From assembly GCF_027484705.1 (NCBI RefSeq), contig NZ_JAIXSL010000020.1, positions 82,172-146,171 of the forward strand: 64,000 bases of DNA, read 5' to 3'. Shown piece by piece: positions 22,959 through 31,768 of this stretch (position 1 is the stretch's first letter; each line of letters starts with the position of its first letter). The position numbers and the translations under genes are program-made. This DNA comes from Flavobacterium sp. Lineage in GTDB: Bacteria > Bacteroidota > Bacteroidia > Flavobacteriales > Flavobacteriaceae. The notes under the pieces are model-generated. The model was given only the letters and a program-made list of their open reading frames with translations. It was not told where the DNA came from and ran no database searches.

Positions 22959-25442
22959 TTATTCCTTAACGAATTTCTGTGTGAATGATTTACCGTTTTG
23001 GTTTTGCAATACCAATAAATAAGTGCCGCTTTGTAATGTTGCTATATTTAATTTCATTGAAGTCAATGGGGTATCTAAAACGATTCTTCCGGTCAAATCA
23101 AAAATTTGTGCCGCTTTGAAACTTTCCGTAGCATTAGCTTTTACATTGATGTTCAAAAATTCTTTAGATGGATTTGGATAAATGCTAAACTCAGAATATA
23201 CATTCGCATTCACCGCCAAAGTCGATCCTTCAGTTACTCTGAGGGCTTCATTGATGGTAGGATTATCGATAGTATCCACAATACCCGAAGGCCATCTCAC
23301 TATTAATTTAGTAATAGCGGAAGCTTGTCTATTAGTAGGGCTAGCTTGTCCGAGTCCGAAGTGAACGTTTAACGAACTCATAAATTCAAAACCTTCACCA
23401 CTTCTGACATCTCTGATTTGTTTTCCGAAACTACCGTAAATCTCAACCCTGGCACCGATTCCGTTGGCATTACTTTGAGTTCCCTGCAATTTTACTTTGA
23501 ACCAATTGTTTCCATTTGGAACCGCATAACGAATCGTGTTTCCATTTTGGATATCCAAAAATCCGTCATCATTTAAGTCGCCAATCGGGCCGATAGCCAA
23601 GGCAGGATAAGTAGTCGGCGCAAAAATCATATTGCCTTGGTTGAAAAAGATTCTGCTTCCGCTGCCCAAAATGTCAACAAGCCCATCGTTATCAAAATCG
23701 TAAGCTACATAATCCCTGTTGGTCAAATTATCTAAATTTAAGCCCGAACCTGCAGTGACATCTGTAAAAACTTCTTCAGTATCGTTTGTCGTATCCAAAT
23801 TGTTTCTGAAAAGAATATTTTTAACGCCTCCGTTAGAACCTACCATGATATCCATGTCTCCATCATTGTCGAAATCCGCTACTGCTGATGACCACGATTG
23901 CACTGGCTGGCGATTGATTCCTGCAATGGCTGAGATATCTGTGTAACCTGCAGCTCCGTCATTCCTGTGCAATTCACATGGAGGCCCGGAACATTTAGAG
24001 ATGAACATATCCCTGTCGCCATCGTTGTCATAATCTGTCCAAATGGACGCGTAGTTTCCACCTGTGACTGTAAGTCCCAAATTGTAAGCTCCCGGCGTCG
24101 TACCTGATTGGTAATGTGTCCAATTGCCTGCACCGTCATTCAGATAATATCTGTTTGGATTGTTATCGTCGCATACGAAAGCATCAAGATTTCCATCATT
24201 ATTGACGTCGATGAAATTCGTTCTCTGGCAAAGATAACTGGTGTTGGTAGTTTTGCTGATGTATGCAGTGCCAGTGGCGTTCGATTCCCAGAAACTAGGA
24301 CCGCCGCCCGCACCGAAAAGCAAATCATTATAACCGTCTCTATTATAATCGCCTGCAGCGATACTCCATGAAGGTAGCGTAGTACCCGTACCCGTGACTG
24401 CGAAACTAGAAATTGAAAAAGTACCTCCTGGTTGTTGGTAGTGTACTTTTAAATTTCCGCTGCTCACTCCTACAATATCGTCTATGCCATCACCGTTCAT
24501 GTCTACAACGCAATTTTTATAATTGCTGTCGATGGTTGAAATTGTTTGTGAAGTATAATTCACCGGAATGATGATTGGTGTCTCAGTCAAGGTAAAAGCA
24601 AAACCGTCTGCGCTGTGTTTGTTGTCCCAAACGATATAGTAAGTTCCTCCCGCAGAAACGGTGAAGCTCTTTTTAGACAAAAGAGAATCATCGGGGTTTT
24701 GCGAATCACATGAAATGACCCCTGAATCGTCGTCGCCGATAAGGCAGTTTAACACAGCAGATCCTGAGCATGTTCCTGAGTATACGTTGAAATTAGTGTC
24801 TTTACAGATGTTCTGTGCCAAATCTGAACTTACCGTAACTACATAATTCTGGTTCGGAGAATATACGTACCATTTGGCCAGAGTAGCATTGGAACAAGTC
24901 GAAACAATGTTTTGTTCATCTATGCCCGTAACCGTTGTTGTGCCGGCAGTTATAGCTGTTGCAAACGAACAAGGCGTCGGAACAAAGACATTTTCTATCA
25001 AAGCGAAGCTAAAACCCGCAGAAGTCCATCGGTTATCGAATGCGATATAATAAGATGTTCCTGCAATGACATCAAACGTCGCCGTAGAAGAGTTTCCTGT
25101 ACCGCCGTCATCGTCACCTTCGTAGCAAACCAGATTGTCACAAGTACCACGGTATACGTGAAAACGGGTGTCTACCAGCGGTGCGTTGGCCGGTAAATCT
25201 GTAGTTACGGTTACGCTATGATTTTCTGTAGGGGTGTAGATGTACCATTCGCCTCCGGGCGGCCGTGTTAAAGGAACAGCACCGTATTGGGTGTCGCATA
25301 AGGGAGTTGGCACCTGACTACCGTTAATGGCCGTAATGGCGTAAGTGCCGGCTGTAATGGGAACGGCAGTGGCACAGGTGTCCTGGGCTTTTGTGACCTG
25401 CACAAAAACCAGTAACATGATGACGAGAATAATTTTTTTCAT
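22959..25442 (-). CDS. Secreted FG-GAP/ASPIC-UnbV protein with T9SS sorting domain (copy 2)
   Basis: An 827-residue paralogue of the 19534-21609 protein with the same layout, but with two pre-peptidase-C-like sandwiches in tandem (about residues 22-155, ending AGFSFALIE, and 157-290, ending DGFAFTLTE). FG-GAP repeats follow (DYNRDGYNDLLFG, DVNNDGNLDAFVC, DFDNDGDMDIMVG, DFDNDGLVDILGS), then ASPIC (NGIGARVEIYGSFGKQIRDV, IVRWPSGIVDTI) and a T9SS tail (FSIYPNPSKEFLNINV). The extra sandwich accounts for most of the length difference. It follows the diheme cytochrome copy 2 after 44 nt and is secreted, probably to the cell surface. Confidence 0.87.
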   Translation of the reverse strand: MKKIILVIMLLVFVQVTKAQDTCATAVPITAGTYAITAINGSQVPTPLCDTQYGAVPLTRPPGGEWYIYTPTENHSVTVTTDLPANAPLVDTRFHVYRGTCDNLVCYEGDDDGGTGNSSTATFDVIAGTSYYIAFDNRWTSAGFSFALIENVFVPTPCSFATAITAGTTTVTGIDEQNIVSTCSNATLAKWYVYSPNQNYVVTVSSDLAQNICKDTNFNVYSGTCSGSAVLNCLIGDDDSGVISCDSQNPDDSLLSKKSFTVSAGGTYYIVWDNKHSADGFAFTLTETPIIIPVNYTSQTISTIDSNYKNCVVDMNGDGIDDIVGVSSGNLKVHYQQPGGTFSISSFAVTGTGTTLPSWSIAAGDYNRDGYNDLLFGAGGGPSFWESNATGTAYISKTTNTSYLCQRTNFIDVNNDGNLDAFVCDDNNPNRYYLNDGAGNWTHYQSGTTPGAYNLGLTVTGGNYASIWTDYDNDGDRDMFISKCSGPPCELHRNDGAAGYTDISAIAGINRQPVQSWSSAVADFDNDGDMDIMVGSNGGVKNILFRNNLDTTNDTEEVFTDVTAGSGLNLDNLTNRDYVAYDFDNDGLVDILGSGSRIFFNQGNMIFAPTTYPALAIGPIGDLNDDGFLDIQNGNTIRYAVPNGNNWFKVKLQGTQSNANGIGARVEIYGSFGKQIRDVRSGEGFEFMSSLNVHFGLGQASPTNRQASAITKLIVRWPSGIVDTIDNPTINEALRVTEGSTLAVNANVYSEFSIYPNPSKEFLNINVKANATESFKAAQIFDLTGRIVLDTPLTSMKLNIATLQSGTYLLVLQNQNGKSFTQKFVKE

Positions 25443-25486
25443 AAGTAATTAATTGGTTATAGTTGTTTGTGTAATAGAATTTATTT

Positions 25487-26647
25487 TTAAGGACAATCCT
25501 GCAGTGAATTGATCCATGCGCCCATTAAAGCCACGCCTTCTTCATGAATCATTGTCCTTCCGTGCAGTGGCATTCTGAATGCTTCATCGGTGGTGTTTAT
25601 TCTGTAATAAAGCATCGAACGATCGGAGCTTCCGGGATTTACAATCGTGGACAAATCTACAGGAAAACCCTGCATGTCCGATGTGCTGACACATACGCCC
25701 ATATTGGTTTTTCCAAGGCTGCCGGCGATTCCGGTTTCGGCAAAATCAAACCGCATGGGGCGGTAATCACAATGCCTGTTGTCCTGGTGGCAGTGCGCGC
25801 AGTTGATGTCTACATAAGACCGCGCTCTCAATTCAAGAGGTTTTGAAGTATCTCTGTAGTCGATGGCTGTGTTTTCTGCGGAAGGCAAACTGAAATTATT
25901 TTGCAGATAGCCTAATTTAATCCACATGGCCAATTGGTTTCTGGTCGTGTTGCCGTAATTGTAATTCCAGTTTAGATTTTGAGGTTTGATGCCGATAGGA
26001 ATGTAAGTGGTGACTTCAACATTATTAACGAGTTCTTTCCTTTTATGGCAAACTACACATTGCGCTTCCGACGGAATCCGGTAATTGGTTCCTTTCACCA
26101 CGTTGTTTTCATCAGTCCATGATATCTGGGTATAGCCTCCGTCCATGTTATAGTAAGCTTCTGTCTGTTCGTCGTTCCATACATATTCTGCGAAAATCCA
26201 ACCCGTGGCTTTTCGGATCATGAGTCGGGTTTCGATTATGCGGGTGGTGTTGGAAGGAAGTACATGGTCGTAATAAAAACTTTTAATGATTACCGCGCCT
26301 ACCGGTAATTCTAATACTTTGCCGTCGCCGTTGTAAGTAGCTTTCGTGCCTTTTGGCATCCAGACAAATCTTTTTTTGTGGGCATAATCGGTAAATAAAG
26401 TACTCGCAGGTTCGAACGGAATTACCTTATAACCAGGTTTTAAATTTTTGAGCGGACCCACAAAGAAATGGTAATCGGATAATTTCGGAAAAGGTGTTTG
26501 ACCGAAATCAAATATCACAGGAGCTTCTACGGGAGTACTTTGTCTGTTAGAAACATCTACATAGTCTTCATCCTCGCTCATAGTACAGGAAATGACGAGT
26601 AATGTTAGGCAAAAAACGCTAAAAATGGAATAGTAAAATTGTTTCAT
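25487..26647 (-). CDS. SO2930-type diheme cytochrome c lipoprotein (copy 2)
   Basis: From ATG 26647 the protein has 386 residues with a lipobox (LLVISCTMS). It is a clear paralogue of the 21650-22777 product: same KLSDYHFFVGP, FEPASTLFTDYAHKKRFVWMP, RIPSEAQCVVCHKRKE (heme motif CVVCH), DINCAHCHQDNRHCDYR (heme motif CAHCH) and RMPLHGRTMIHEEGV. The upstream extension to 26668 lacks an ATG with a sensible signal, so I start at 26647. It is the first gene of the four-gene minus-strand region. Confidence 0.87.
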   Translation of the reverse strand: MKQFYYSIFSVFCLTLLVISCTMSEDEDYVDVSNRQSTPVEAPVIFDFGQTPFPKLSDYHFFVGPLKNLKPGYKVIPFEPASTLFTDYAHKKRFVWMPKGTKATYNGDGKVLELPVGAVIIKSFYYDHVLPSNTTRIIETRLMIRKATGWIFAEYVWNDEQTEAYYNMDGGYTQISWTDENNVVKGTNYRIPSEAQCVVCHKRKELVNNVEVTTYIPIGIKPQNLNWNYNYGNTTRNQLAMWIKLGYLQNNFSLPSAENTAIDYRDTSKPLELRARSYVDINCAHCHQDNRHCDYRPMRFDFAETGIAGSLGKTNMGVCVSTSDMQGFPVDLSTIVNPGSSDRSMLYYRINTTDEAFRMPLHGRTMIHEEGVALMGAWINSLQDCP

Positions 26648-26665
26648 AAATTTAAAAAAGTGAAC

Positions 26666-26673
26666 CAAAAATA
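26666..26673 (-). promoter_or_regulatory. Probable -7 element for diheme cytochrome copy 2
   Basis: Reverse strand TATTTTTG within a block closely matching the one before copy 1. A minus-strand TTG at 26696-26698 is 22 nt away, within the usual spacing. The rest of the gap to 26886 is AT-rich without other visible signals. Confidence 0.5.
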
Positions 26674-26886
26674 ATAAAAATATTAATTAAACTCTCAAAT
26701 TCATCAATAACTATTGGTTATATTCTATATTTTTTATGTATTTGACAATCATCAAAAATTCACACTTCACGCTGAATTATAACATTGACAATACATGCGC
26801 AAAAATCTAATTCTTATTCAGTAAGAAAACTCAAAATGAAAACACCCTACTTTTTTTAAAGAAATTTCTTCCTAATCTTCGGAAGT

Positions 26887-28224
26887 TTATAGAATGAGTT
26901 CATTATCATCCGATTCCGCTCTTTTTAAAACGGCTTCAGGCAATGATTTTTTAGCCTTGGCACCCATTTTTTTGAGTTTTTCGACGCTCGTAATCAGATT
27001 GCCTTTTCCTTCCACGAGCTTGTTCATCGCAGCATCGTATTCGGTTTTGGAATCTTTGATTTTGTTACCGACTTTGACCAGATCGGCAACAAATCCTTCA
27101 AATTTATCATACAAAGCACCAGCTTGTCTCGCAATCTCATAAGCATTTTCCTGTTGTTTCTGGTTCGTCCACATGCTGTCTATGGTGCGCAAAGTCGCAA
27201 GTAAAGTTGATGGCGTGACAATCACGATATTCTTCTCGAAAGCTTTGTTGTAAAGCGAATTTTCCTCATTCAAAGCAATCGCAAAAGCAGGTTCAATCGG
27301 AATAAAAAGCAACACAAAATCCGGACTTTCGATCTGATACAAATCATGGTAATTCTTTTCGCCCAATTGCTCCACATGACGTTTGATTGAATTCACGTGC
27401 TCTTTCAGATAAACGGCTCTCAACGCATCATCTTCTTCATTGCTGAATTTTTCATAAGCCGTCAAAGACACTTTCGAATCGACAATCATTTTCTTTCCGT
27501 CGGGCAAATTGATGACAACATCCGGGAAAACACGTTGTCCGTCATCTGAAGTGTGTGCTTGCTGTACGAAATATTCTCGGTCTTTTTCAAGGCCTGATTT
27601 TTCGAGCACACGCTCCAGAATCAATTCGCCCCAATTGCCCTGCATCTTGCTGTCGCCTTTGAGCGCTTTGGTCAGGTTGATGGTTTCCTTGCTCATCTGC
27701 TCGTTCATCTCGCGCAACCCAAGAATTTGCTGGCGTAATGCGGCGTGATAATCGATGCTTTCCTTGTGCGTATCTTCCACTTTTTTCTCAAACAACTGGA
27801 TTTTATCCTGCAAAGGCGACAGGATGTTTTTCATGTTTTCTTTATTCTGCTCGGTAAATTTGGTGGTTTTCTCTTCGAGTATTTTGTTGGCAAGGTTTTC
27901 AAATTCTTTGGTGAATTTTTCCTGCAGTTTTTCGACTTCCTGTTTTTGTTCGAGGTTGCGTTCGCGCAGGTACTCAAAATCGGCTTCTTTTTTTGTAAGT
28001 TGCAGGGCGAGACTGTCTTTCTCGTTGCGGATGTATTCTTTTTCCTGTTGCGATTTCTGAAGTTGCTCTTTGAGGCTTTCGAATTGCGAATTCAATCCGA
28101 TCAGTTTTTCCTCCAAACCGATTTTTTCCGATTTCGATTGGGCGGTAAACAACAGTTTTCCGATGTAAATTCCGATGGCCAAGGCAATGCTGAAAGTAAG
28201 AATGGTAATGATAGTGGCGTTCAT
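26887..28224 (-). CDS. rmuC: DNA recombination protein RmuC
   Basis: A 445-residue protein. It starts with a membrane anchor (IITILTFSIALAIGIYIGKLL), then a long coiled coil (about residues 35-190, rich in E/K/Q heptads) and the RmuC nuclease-like domain: GNWGELILERVLEKSGL, FPDVVINLPDGKKMIVDSKVS, YESPDFVLLFIPIEPAF-like stretch (here IESPDFVLLFIPIEPAF) and IVIVTPSTLLATLRTI. RmuC limits inversions at short inverted repeats in E. coli. That is of interest here because the window carries many inverted repeats. Monocistronic. Confidence 0.93.
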   Translation of the reverse strand: MNATIITILTFSIALAIGIYIGKLLFTAQSKSEKIGLEEKLIGLNSQFESLKEQLQKSQQEKEYIRNEKDSLALQLTKKEADFEYLRERNLEQKQEVEKLQEKFTKEFENLANKILEEKTTKFTEQNKENMKNILSPLQDKIQLFEKKVEDTHKESIDYHAALRQQILGLREMNEQMSKETINLTKALKGDSKMQGNWGELILERVLEKSGLEKDREYFVQQAHTSDDGQRVFPDVVINLPDGKKMIVDSKVSLTAYEKFSNEEDDALRAVYLKEHVNSIKRHVEQLGEKNYHDLYQIESPDFVLLFIPIEPAFAIALNEENSLYNKAFEKNIVIVTPSTLLATLRTIDSMWTNQKQQENAYEIARQAGALYDKFEGFVADLVKVGNKIKDSKTEYDAAMNKLVEGKGNLITSVEKLKKMGAKAKKSLPEAVLKRAESDDNELIL

Positions 28225-28320
28225 GTTTGTGATTCAATTTGTAGCTAGTAAAGGTAAGGAATAAATGCAAATTCCCTCGAAGCTGATTAAAATTAATGAC
28301 CCTCAAAAAACTATTTCGAT

Positions 28321-28328
28321 TATCTTTG
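28321..28328 (+). promoter_or_regulatory. Probable -7 element for the VOC/pseudouridine synthase genes
   Basis: TATCTTTG matches TAnnTTTG, 21 nt before ATG 28349. Confidence 0.5.
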
Positions 28329-28348
28329 AGGCTTTAAAAATGTAAAAG

Positions 28349-28732
28349 ATGACACCAAGATTCCTCGGATTGCGAACTACCATATACAAAGTTTCTGACC
28401 TTGAAAAAGCCAAACTTTGGTACAACGCGCTTTTTGAAACGGCACCTTATTTCGATGAACCTTTTTATGTAGGATACAATATCGCTGGTTACGAACTTGG
28501 TTTGCAACCTGAAGAAAATCCTATTACCACAAAAGAAGAAACCGTGCTCACGTTTTGGGGCGTCGAAGATGTCAATGCGGAATTCGAAAGAATGGTTTCA
28601 TTAGGCGCGACAGTACATGAAAATCCCATGAACGTTGGCGGAGAAATTATGGTCGCTACGGTCAAAGATCCATGGGAAAATATTATTGGAATCATTTACA
28701 ATCCCGAATTCAAATTACCTTCAACAACCTAA
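28349..28732 (+). CDS. VOC (glyoxalase/dioxygenase fold) family protein
   Basis: A 127-residue protein with the paired beta-alpha-beta3 pattern of one VOC domain: RTTIYKVSDLEKAKLWYNAL opens the first half and GVEDVNAEFERMVSLGATV the second, ending VKDPWENIIGIIYNPEF. Metal ligands would be near the His/Glu positions of these halves; the typical E in the last strand is replaced by I/N, so enzymatic activity is uncertain. Possible roles are detoxification or resistance. The downstream synthase gene starts 12 nt later. Confidence 0.8.
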   Translation: MTPRFLGLRTTIYKVSDLEKAKLWYNALFETAPYFDEPFYVGYNIAGYELGLQPEENPITTKEETVLTFWGVEDVNAEFERMVSLGATVHENPMNVGGEIMVATVKDPWENIIGIIYNPEFKLPSTT

Positions 28733-28743
28733 CAATCGAAGCG

Positions 28744-29316
28744 TTGAACCACCGTCATTTCCTAATTCACAAACCTTACGGCTATTTAAGCCAGTTCAAA
28801 TACGAACTCAAACGCAAGAAGAAACTGCTCGGTGAATTTTATGATTTTCCCGAAGGAATCATGGCGATTGGCCGTCTCGATGAAGATTCCGAAGGCTTAC
28901 TTTTACTCACCACTGACGGCAAAGTAAGCGAGCAGATCCGAAGCAAAAAAGTCGATAAGGAATATTATGTGCAAGTCGATGGTCTGATCCATCAGGAAGC
29001 GATTGAAAAAATGAAAAATGGCGTTGAAATTGGTTTTGAAGGCACTAAATACATCACCAAACCTTGTCAAGCTTTTATTCTGGAATCGGTTCCCAATTTC
29101 GGACCACGCGCCAAAAAAATCAGGGACGAACGCCACGGCCCGACTTCTTGGGCATCGATTACGGTCAACGAAGGCAAATTCCGTCAGGTCAGAAAGATGA
29201 CCGCAGCTGTCGGATTTCCCACATTGCGGTTGGTTCGCGTCCGAATTGGAAACGTACATCTTAATGATTTACCTTCTGGTCAAGTTGTCGAAGTTCCTGA
29301 ATTCAATATTTCTTAG
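28744..29316 (+). CDS. rRNA large-subunit pseudouridine synthase (RluE/RsuA family)
   Basis: From TTG 28744 it has 190 residues: LNHRHFLIHKPYGYLSQF, then the catalytic GRLDEDSEGLLLLT (Asp nucleophile in GRLD), KEYYVQVDG and VNEGKFRQVRKMTAAVGFP. This is the RsuA/RluB/E/F family without an S4 domain, most like RluE (E. coli position U2457 of 23S rRNA). An ATG at 28672 is in frame but overlaps the VOC gene by 61 nt and adds a stretch not typical of the family; TTG as start gives the family-standard N-terminus. Confidence 0.85.
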   Translation: MNHRHFLIHKPYGYLSQFKYELKRKKKLLGEFYDFPEGIMAIGRLDEDSEGLLLLTTDGKVSEQIRSKKVDKEYYVQVDGLIHQEAIEKMKNGVEIGFEGTKYITKPCQAFILESVPNFGPRAKKIRDERHGPTSWASITVNEGKFRQVRKMTAAVGFPTLRLVRVRIGNVHLNDLPSGQVVEVPEFNIS

Positions 29317-29349
29317 TCTTAAAATCTCACAATCTCATAATCCAATCCA

Positions 29350-29799
29350 ATGCTTAACATCGTATTAGTAGAACCCGAAATCCCCAACAACACCGGAAAC
29401 ATCGGACGTTTATGCGTCGGCACTGAAAGCCGTTTGCACTTAATTCATCCGTTCGGGTTTCAGATTACCGATAAAAACTTAAAACGTTCCGGCCTCGATT
29501 ATTGGGTGCATCTCGATTGGAAAGAATATCAAAATGTTGATGAGTGGGTTGCCCAGATTCCTGATTTGTCACGTGTTTTTCTGATGAGTTCGCACGCGAA
29601 GCAATCGTATCTCGAGAACGAATTCCAAGACGGCGACTGGCTGGTTTTCGGAAAGGAAAGCGTGGGTTTGAGCCAGGAAATGCTACAAAGATTTCCGAAC
29701 CATCTTAAAATTCCTATTTCGCCTTTGGTACGCAGTTACAATCTCGCGAATGCGTGCGCATTTGTCATCGGTGAAGCTAGAAGACAAATCTTAAAGTAA
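29350..29799 (+). CDS. trmL: tRNA (cytidine(34)-2'-O)-methyltransferase TrmL
   Basis: A 149-residue SPOUT methyltransferase: LNIVLVEPEIPNNTGNIGRL at the start, FGKESVGLSQEML and the knot region IPISPLVRSYNLANACAFV near the end. These are the TrmL motifs. The enzyme methylates the wobble base of tRNA-Leu isoacceptors (CmAA, cmnm5UmAA). It follows the pseudouridine synthase gene by 33 nt. Confidence 0.93.
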   Translation: MLNIVLVEPEIPNNTGNIGRLCVGTESRLHLIHPFGFQITDKNLKRSGLDYWVHLDWKEYQNVDEWVAQIPDLSRVFLMSSHAKQSYLENEFQDGDWLVFGKESVGLSQEMLQRFPNHLKIPISPLVRSYNLANACAFVIGEARRQILK

Positions 29800-29925
29800 G
29801 TGATCTAATCGTTCCTCAAACGATGTGGTAATTTTACAAGTATTCGCCGTTTTTCTGTAACGGATTTAAGCTATGTGAAATTCAAATTTGTATATCGATA
29901 AAGCAACAACAATCGATATCCAGAT

Positions 29926-30399
29926 ATGAATAGCAACAACAAAAAAAGAAGCTCCGGTTTTGAAAAAATATCTTCAGTAGTCACCAGAGCGGCAGGCAGT
30001 ACGGCGGCTTTCGTGATTTCATTTTCTATAGTGCTGATTTGGATTGTTTCCGGTCCTTTTTTTAATTTTTCGGACACCTGGCAATTGGTGATCAATACGG
30101 GAACCACGATTGTGACTTTTCTCATGGTATTTTTGATTCAGCGAAGTCAAAATAAGGATTCGATTGCCATTCATCTCAAACTCAACGAACTTATCGTAGC
30201 CAAAGAAATGGCGAGCAACCGGTTGGTTTCCATAGAAGATATCAATGAATCCGATCTTATTGTACTTAAGAAATTCTACAAACACATCGCCAAATTAGCA
30301 GAAAATGACGAGTCCGTTGAAGAATCACACTCGTTAAAAGAAGCCGATTTGAGCCACAAGCGTAAAAAAATCACGAACCAAAAAACCAAGAAATCATGA
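29926..30399 (+). CDS. Low-affinity iron permease family membrane protein
   Basis: A 157-residue protein with two membrane helices ([17 protein letters not shown] and [17 protein letters not shown]) flanking [10 protein letters not shown], followed by [20 protein letters not shown]. This is the signature of the low affinity iron permease family (PF04120); iron transport by bacterial members is not well established. The stop overlaps the next start (ATGA), giving translational coupling. Confidence 0.8.
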   Translation: MNSNNKKRSSGFEKISSVVTRAAGSTAAFVISFSIVLIWIVSGPFFNFSDTWQLVINTGTTIVTFLMVFLIQRSQNKDSIAIHLKLNELIVAKEMASNRLVSIEDINESDLIVLKKFYKHIAKLAENDESVEESHSLKEADLSHKRKKITNQKTKKS

Positions 30400-30566
30400 T
30401 CAAATGGACCGCTATTTTTCTAGTCATCGCACTCATTGCAGCCTTGTTTGGCTTTACCGATATTGCTTCGGGTGCTGCGCAGATTGCACAAATTATTTTC
30501 TTCACTTTCCTTGCTTTAGTCGTCATCACCGGAATTCTTGCCGTTACGATTTTTAAGAAAAACTAA
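30396..30566 (+). CDS. Small DUF1328-like two-helix membrane protein
   Basis: A 56-residue protein: [20 protein letters not shown], then [26 protein letters not shown] (split helices) and a basic end FKKN. It matches the DUF1328 family of tiny membrane proteins, often stress-induced in other bacteria. The start overlaps the upstream stop, and the AI-2E transporter follows after 23 nt, so three membrane genes form one operon. Confidence 0.8.
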   Translation: MIKWTAIFLVIALIAALFGFTDIASGAAQIAQIIFFTFLALVVITGILAVTIFKKN

Positions 30567-30589
30567 AGTTCGCACCAAAAAGCAAACCC

Positions 30590-31696
30590 ATGAAAAATGC
30601 CATTCAGGATTATCCGTTATACATAAAACTATCATTGATCACCATGGGTTTGGTGGCGTTCTTCTTCGTATTGTATATTGGAGCGGATATCATAGTTCCT
30701 TTGATTTTTTCAGTAATCATTGCGGTATTGCTCAATCCGTTGGTCAATTTTTTAATCAGAAAAAAATGCAACCGTGTCGTGGCGATACTTTTAGCAGTTA
30801 CGGCGACGATGTTGCTGATTGCTTTGCTGGCTTATTTTATTTTTTCTCAGGCGGCCAATTTAAGCGATTCGATGCCCGAACTCAAAGGAAAATTCACCAA
30901 GATTCTTGATGACGGCATGTATTGGATGGCCGCAAATTTCAATGTCGAACATTCCCAAATCAACGCATGGATTGCCAAAACCAGAGCCGAATTAATGAGC
31001 AACAGCACTACTTATATCGGTACGGCCTTAACGTCTTTTATGGGTTTGCTGGTGTTGTTCTTTTTGTTGCCTGTTTATATTTTTATGATGTTGTTCTACA
31101 AACCGCTGCTGCTCGAATTCATTGCGGAGTTGTTTAAAAATAACCGACAAGAATTGGTTGGTGAAGTACTCAGTGAAACCAAAACACTCATCCAGAGTTA
31201 CCTGATCGGGTTGCTGATTGAAGCGGCTTTAGTAGCGATCCTAAATTCGATTGGATTGCTGGCATTGGGAATTGATTACGCTATATTGATTGGTGTCATC
31301 GGCGCTTTGTTGAATTTTATTCCGTACATCGGCGGTATCGTAGCTATTGCTATACCGATGCTGATGGCCGTCGCGACTAAAACTCCTATTGACGCTTTGT
31401 GGGTATTTTTGATTTATTGTTTCGTACAGTTTGTCGATAATAATTTTATTGTGCCAAAAATCGTGGCGAGTAAAGTAAAAATCAATGCGCTTGTTTCTGT
31501 CATTGTAGTATTGATTGGTGGTGCGATTTGGGGTATTTCCGGAATGTTCTTGGCCATTCCACTCACGGCCATCATCAAGGTCATCTTCGACAGGATCACA
31601 CCGCTAAAACCGTTTGGCTTTTTATTGGGCGATAACCAGCCCGAAATAGGCAGTTTTATGCATCTTACCGTACGAAAAAAGCGAAAGGTCGAGTAA
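30590..31696 (+). CDS. AI-2E family transporter
   Basis: A 368-residue protein with seven to eight membrane segments. Characteristic parts: IVPLIFSVIIAVLLNPLVNF near the N-terminus, a soluble region (about residues 80-150), SYLIGLLIEAALVAILNSIG and LNFIPYIGGIVAIAIPML, then GGAIWGISGMFLAIPLTAI near the end. These fit the AI-2E/UPF0118 exporter family. Some members export signalling molecules, others Na+/H+; the substrate cannot be told here. Confidence 0.88.
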   Translation: MKNAIQDYPLYIKLSLITMGLVAFFFVLYIGADIIVPLIFSVIIAVLLNPLVNFLIRKKCNRVVAILLAVTATMLLIALLAYFIFSQAANLSDSMPELKGKFTKILDDGMYWMAANFNVEHSQINAWIAKTRAELMSNSTTYIGTALTSFMGLLVLFFLLPVYIFMMLFYKPLLLEFIAELFKNNRQELVGEVLSETKTLIQSYLIGLLIEAALVAILNSIGLLALGIDYAILIGVIGALLNFIPYIGGIVAIAIPMLMAVATKTPIDALWVFLIYCFVQFVDNNFIVPKIVASKVKINALVSVIVVLIGGAIWGISGMFLAIPLTAIIKVIFDRITPLKPFGFLLGDNQPEIGSFMHLTVRKKRKVE

Positions 31697-31731
31697 TTGC
31701 CTTTTGTCGCTTCATGCGATGCAAATTTTTA

Positions 31732-31739
31732 TATATTTG
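31732..31739 (+). promoter_or_regulatory. Probable -7 element for the large methyltransferase gene
   Basis: TATATTTG matches TAnnTTTG, 29 nt before ATG 31769. Confidence 0.45.
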
Positions 31740-31768
31740 AAAATGAGCAACCCATAAACTTTCATAGT

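Noticed and set aside
27745..28248. Long plus-strand frame opposite rmuC, rich in Phe/Leu
   Set aside because: It mirrors the coiled-coil codons of rmuC (Glu/Lys on the other strand); an artefact of composition.
31697..31768. N-terminal extension of the large methyltransferase
   Set aside because: The extension starts directly at the AI-2E stop, contains the TATATTTG element and has no family-like sequence.
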